Under the pieces are notes generated by a model that saw only the letters and a list, made by a program, of their open reading frames with translations, ran no database searches and was not told the origin of the DNA. From Pedobacter xixiisoli (GTDB lineage Bacteria; Bacteroidota; Bacteroidia; Sphingobacteriales; Sphingobacteriaceae): a stretch of 64,000 nucleotides of DNA. Made by a program: the position numbers and the translations under genes. This document shows, piece after piece, positions 61,038 to 64,000 of the stretch (position 1 is the first letter of the stretch; each line of letters starts with the position of its first letter). The stretch lies in the NCBI RefSeq assembly GCF_900215335.1, contig NZ_OCMT01000001.1:1-64000 (forward strand). Direction: 5' to 3'.

Positions 61038-61122
61038 AAAGACTTACGAAGATTAATTTTTTCTAGTCGTTGTTCTCATCGGTAAAATTGAGGGCTTCGC
61101 CGTTTTAAAACTTCGTAAGTTT
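61038..61122. repeat. ACTTACGAAG inverted repeat
   Basis: AAAGACTTACGAAGATT (61037-61053) and AAAACTTCGTAAGTTT (61107-61122) are inverted copies with a ~50-base AT-rich centre. A single arm of the same family lies at 33188-33204. Occupies the gap between the acyl-CoA dehydrogenase and the next gene. Confidence 0.55.
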
Positions 61123-61134
61123 CAATCTAAAAAT

Positions 61135-61527
61135 CTATTTCAATGGCCATTTGATCATCCCAACATTTCCCATTGCGCTTTTTTCATACAATGCAAAGCA
61201 GTTTTTATTAAACCGAAGATCGAAGTTAATGTCGCCAGGAGATAAGGATGAGGGAACTTCTTTGCCCGCTAAAAAGTAATACACTTTAGTATTGCCGTAC
61301 TTGTTATGCGGCATCAAATCTCCATACTCTTTAAGCTGAGCAGCCAAGGTATCTGTAAGTGTTACTGCATAGATTCGCTGCACCGGCCCAGTATTATTTT
61401 CATTTCTATAGCTTGTCACTTCTTTAAAACCTCCTTTTAAATCTTCAATGCCCGATTGTGTAAAAGTGTCTTTGAGCATCCAGCCAATTAAAGCTAAAAT
61501 AAATAATGCAATGCCGATTTTCTTCAT
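61135..61527 (-). CDS. small membrane-anchored protein, unknown function
   Basis: A 130-residue protein with an N-terminal hydrophobic helix (KKIGIALFILALIGWML) and a soluble remainder (VQRIYAVTLTDTLAAQLKEY, then NTKVYYFLAGKEVPSSLSPG). Looks like a periplasmic membrane-anchored protein. No family recognised. Transcribed alone. Confidence 0.65.
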   Translation of the reverse strand: MKKIGIALFILALIGWMLKDTFTQSGIEDLKGGFKEVTSYRNENNTGPVQRIYAVTLTDTLAAQLKEYGDLMPHNKYGNTKVYYFLAGKEVPSSLSPGDINFDLRFNKNCFALYEKSAMGNVGMIKWPLK

Positions 61528-61580
61528 GTCACGAAATTAAGAGAATTTGATTCTTGGTTTGTAGGAGTGAGGTCATGAAA

Positions 61581-61635
61581 TAGAAAAACCATTAAGAAGT
61601 AGGCTTGATTGCCTCACCTTCTTAATGGTTTGAAG
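61581..61635 (-). terminator. terminator after lysine transaminase
   Basis: AAACCATTAAGAAG (61586-61599) is perfectly complementary to CTTCTTAATGGTTT (61618-61631), a 14-bp stem, with AGGCTTGATTGCCT pairing inside it. On the minus strand it is followed by TTTTTCTA. About 45 bases beyond the lat stop codon. Confidence 0.85.
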
Positions 61636-61676
61636 AAGTATTTTTATTATTTATTGAGATGAAAGAGGTTCGAGAT

Positions 61677-63008
61677 TTACAGCGTTGGCAATATTTTATG
61701 CATTACCTCAATTCCTTCATCGATATGTTGTTTTTCGATACAAAGTGCGGGTCTAAAACGAATCGTTTGGTTGCCGCATCCTAAAAACATCACATTTTCT
61801 GCCATCCCTTTTTCAACAAATTTATTTCTCATTTCCTTATCAGGGAAATCAAAAGAACATAACAGACCTTTGCCACGAATATTACTCATTTTATCATATT
61901 TAGCAGCTAACTCGTGAAGCTGATTTTTTAAATATTCGCCTACAGTAGCTGCATTTTCGCAAAGATTATCTTCTTCTACAATATTGAGGATTTGAGTTGA
62001 GCGAACCATGTCCACCAAATTTCCGCCCCAAGTAGAATTAATTCTAGAAGGCACATTGAAGACATTGCCTGCTATTTCATCCACTTTATTTCCAACCAAA
62101 ATACCACAAACTTGCATTTTTTTGCCAAAAGCAACAATGTCTGGTCTAGCTTTTTCACTGAAATGTTGATGGCACCAGAATTTTCCTGTTAAGCCAACTC
62201 CTGTTTGTACTTCATCATAAATTAAGAAAGCTTCGTTTTCATCAGCCAGTTGACGCAATTGAATTAGAAATTCTTCTCTAAAATGGTTATCGCCACCTTC
62301 TGATTGGATCGGCTCGATAATAATCGCACAAATATCATCCTTATTATCTGCAAAAGCTTGTTTGATTTGGGCTAAGGATGCTGCTTCGGTTTCCTCAGCA
62401 ATTTTTAAATTTTCTTCATTTAAAGGGAATTTAAGCAGAGGTGTGCTAACCCTTGGCCAATCAAATTTAGCGAACCATTTAGTTTTATCTGGAAGCGTAT
62501 TGGTTAAGCTTAATGTGTAACCACTACGACCGTGAAACGCTTTTTCAAAATGAATTACCTTAAATCCTCTTTCTTCTTTGTAACCTTTGGCAAAGTTTTT
62601 CTGAACCTTCCAATCCATAGCCACTTTAAGTGCATTTTCAATGGCTAATGCACCACCAGCAACAAAGAATGCGTGGGGCAAATAATCGGGAATACCTACA
62701 CGTGAAAAAGTATTAACAAATTCTGCATATTGTTGGGTGTAAACATCAGAGTTAGACGGATTAGCTAACGCAGCCAAAAACAAATTGTGCTTAAATGCTT
62801 CGTCATTTACCATTTTTGGATGATTGTAGCCTAATGGTACAGAGGCGAAACAAGTGAAAAAGTCTAAGAGCTTACGATTATTTTTGGAGTCGTAGATATA
62901 GGCACCGTTACTTTTCTCAATATCGTAGATGAGGTCGTACCCATCGGCAAGGATATGCTTTTTTAAGGTCTGTTTAACTTGGTCTGGAGCTACACTTAAT
63001 TGATACAT
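61677..63008 (-). CDS. lat: L-lysine 6-transaminase
   Basis: A 443-residue class III aminotransferase. LLDFFTCFASVPLGYNHPKM and FFVAGGALAIENALKVAMDW, then HFEKAFHGRSGYTLSLTNT, IIEPIQSEGGDNHF, LIYDEVQTGVGLTGKFWCHQ and the PLP lysine in IVAFGKKMQVCGIL follow the Lat pattern rather than GABA or ornithine aminotransferase. It converts the epsilon-amino group of lysine to an aldehyde, for catabolism or pipecolate/2-aminoadipate formation. No other lysine-degradation gene is next to it, and the acyl-CoA dehydrogenase nearby is glutaryl-CoA-like. Confidence 0.88.
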   Translation of the reverse strand: MYQLSVAPDQVKQTLKKHILADGYDLIYDIEKSNGAYIYDSKNNRKLLDFFTCFASVPLGYNHPKMVNDEAFKHNLFLAALANPSNSDVYTQQYAEFVNTFSRVGIPDYLPHAFFVAGGALAIENALKVAMDWKVQKNFAKGYKEERGFKVIHFEKAFHGRSGYTLSLTNTLPDKTKWFAKFDWPRVSTPLLKFPLNEENLKIAEETEAASLAQIKQAFADNKDDICAIIIEPIQSEGGDNHFREEFLIQLRQLADENEAFLIYDEVQTGVGLTGKFWCHQHFSEKARPDIVAFGKKMQVCGILVGNKVDEIAGNVFNVPSRINSTWGGNLVDMVRSTQILNIVEEDNLCENAATVGEYLKNQLHELAAKYDKMSNIRGKGLLCSFDFPDKEMRNKFVEKGMAENVMFLGCGNQTIRFRPALCIEKQHIDEGIEVMHKILPTL

Positions 63009-63030
63009 ATATTTAAGTTTTGGTATAACT

Positions 63031-63060
63031 CAAATTTATAAAAATGCGCCAAATTATCAA
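63031..63060 (-). promoter_or_regulatory. lat promoter (TTG-N19-TAAATTTG)
   Basis: Minus-strand TTG (63058-63060) and TAAATTTG (63031-63038), spacing 19, both exact. It lies 22 bases before the lat ATG. Confidence 0.65.
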
Positions 63061-63166
63061 ATTTAAGCGGTTTTTGAACTCTGAGTTTAAAAACTAGGTT
63101 TAAACAGTTTAAAGTTAGTTTTTGAACTGAACTCGTAAAGGTTCTAAGAAATGTGGAAAAAATATT

Positions 63167-64000
63167 TTAGAAAATTTTATCGAATTCAACAATTTTTCCA
63201 AGAATTCCGAATAAGCCACCCGTGTGAATAGCTAAAATTTTAGCATCCTTATCAATTTGTTCTTTTTCTATTAAATCGCGGATGGCATAAAACATTTTTC
63301 CCGTATAAATTGGGTCTATCAATATGCCTGTTTTAGCACTAAAATCTCTGATAAAGTGAATCAACTCTGTTTTAGTTTTTGCATAGCCACCAAAATGATA
63401 ATTAATATGCAGATGTAAATTGGAAAGATCTTGCTCATATTGTGCTATTTCTTCCCTAATAAAATCTCCACCTTTTAAAACTGGCACTACATGTAATTGC
63501 GTAGATAAGTCTAATTGATTAATTCCTTTCAGTAAGCCAGCTGCGGTAGTTCCTGTTCCAGCTGCACAAAATATATGGTCAAAATGTTCTTCTAGCTCGG
63601 TAATGATCTCAGCACAACCAATTGTAGCTTCGTAGCTTGCACCACCTTCATCAATAAAATAGGCTTCATCATCATGTCCATAGTGTTTTTGAAATAATGC
63701 TGGTTTATTTTTATAGCTGTCTCTGTCTGTGAAGTGCAATTGCAAGCCGAATATTTTGCATAAGGTAAGCATTTCGTTGTTAACTTTTTCGCCCCTTACA
63801 AATGCTGTTGCTTTCAATTGAAATTTGGCTGCAGCGGCTGCGGTAGCTAATAGATGGTTAGAATAAGCTCCACCAAATGTTACTAAATGCTTTTTGTTTT
63901 TTGACGCGGCATCTTGCAGTATATACTTTAATTTACGCCATTTGTTGCCAGAAATAAATGGGTCTATCAAATCATCTCTCTTAATCCAAAGTGATATTCC
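63167..64000 (-). CDS. D-cysteine desulfhydrase/ACC deaminase family protein (5' end outside window)
   Basis: A PLP-fold type II enzyme whose reading frame runs unbroken to the window edge, so the start is missing. The visible N-terminal part is GISLWIKRDDLIDPFISGNK, with SGNKWRKLKY giving the PLP lysine, then TFGGAYSNHLLATAAAAAKF, AAGTGTTAAGLLKG and the end ILAIHTGGLFGILGK. Such enzymes degrade D-cysteine or 1-aminocyclopropane-1-carboxylate; the substrate residues cannot be decided. At least 277 residues. Downstream of it lies a 158-base gap to the lat start with the lat promoter. Confidence 0.85.
   Translation of the reverse strand, partial: GISLWIKRDDLIDPFISGNKWRKLKYILQDAASKNKKHLVTFGGAYSNHLLATAAAAAKFQLKATAFVRGEKVNNEMLTLCKIFGLQLHFTDRDSYKNKPALFQKHYGHDDEAYFIDEGGASYEATIGCAEIITELEEHFDHIFCAAGTGTTAAGLLKGINQLDLSTQLHVVPVLKGGDFIREEIAQYEQDLSNLHLHINYHFGGYAKTKTELIHFIRDFSAKTGILIDPIYTGKMFYAIRDLIEKEQIDKDAKILAIHTGGLFGILGKIVEFDKIF

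Noticed and set aside
63970..64000. Start of the desulfhydrase gene at 63970
   Set aside because: That codon is TTG and the conserved sequence SLWIKRDD continues upstream in frame to the window edge, so the true start lies outside.

Overview
The window looks like a chromosomal segment of a Bacteroidetes bacterium, most likely Sphingobacteriaceae (Pedobacter-like). The evidence is the low GC content, near-absence of Shine-Dalgarno sequences, many promoters fitting the Bacteroidetes -7 consensus TAnnTTTG, Bacteroidetes-restricted families (DUF4783, DUF4294, membrane-tethered HU-CCDC81/SPOR protein, PafA phosphatase), BshB1 of bacillithiol synthesis, and the gene order rel/spoT - fur - purA. It is mostly a housekeeping region. 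I see no prophage, transposase, CRISPR array or antiphage island.

Layout. 1-90 is the end of a 5S rRNA gene and its terminator. 379-8049: acyl-ACP desaturase, fused acyl-CoA mutase icmF, PafA phosphatase, folC. 8164-8820: a secreted DUF2927-like protein. 8861-17247: a tight six-gene envelope operon, in transcription order TPR protein, beta-barrel, HU/SPOR membrane protein, ExbB/TolQ, ExbD/TolR, TonB-like. 17551-21268: pyrR-pyrB with a small membrane gene, a class IV aminotransferase and a DCC-family oxidoreductase. 21297-25042: an SPFH/SHOCT operon with a zinc-ribbon partner, then a methyltransferase. 25223-29539: alcohol dehydrogenase, aldehyde dehydrogenase, DUF779 and a divergent AraC regulator. 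29694-30980: an ECF sigma module. 31405-35405: GH20 hexosaminidase and rpsA. 35983-40266: cmk-TPM-DUF1080-NTR-like operon and divergent arfB. 40292-44892: a repeat-flanked small gene and the lon-lpxR-ldt operon. 45273-50948: TPR protein, gpmI with a lipoprotein, then DUF4783, nadC, plsY and an M48 protease. 50987-57524: pabB, a small TPR-like secreted protein, purA, fur, a four-helix-bundle gene and rel/spoT. 57636-64000: DUF4294, glutathione peroxidase, bshB1, acyl-CoA dehydrogenase, a small membrane protein, lysine 6-transaminase and a PLP desulfhydrase cut by the window edge.

The most interesting system is the six-gene operon at 8861-17247. It has the parts list of a Tol-Pal-like trans-envelope machine: a proton-driven TolQ/TolR-like motor, a TonB/TolA-like transducer, a TPR protein, an outer-membrane barrel, and a protein joining a cytoplasmic HU-like fold to a periplasmic peptidoglycan-binding SPOR domain. 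The second theme is intergenic DNA: at least six families of palindromic repeats sit in the gaps, some nested and one inside an operon. A small orphan gene beside arfB is bracketed by copies of the arfB 3' end, as if inserted. Several transcription units end in hairpins that include the stop codon; the clearest is a perfect 34-bp palindrome between the M48 gene and pabB.

Start codons were moved inward from the longest reading frame where a signal peptide, promoter or family start supported it (pafA, folC, pyrR, GH20, NTR-like, DUF779, cmk, ldt, fur, DUF4294, M48, TPR at 45273). All functional names come from reading motifs; no database search was possible.
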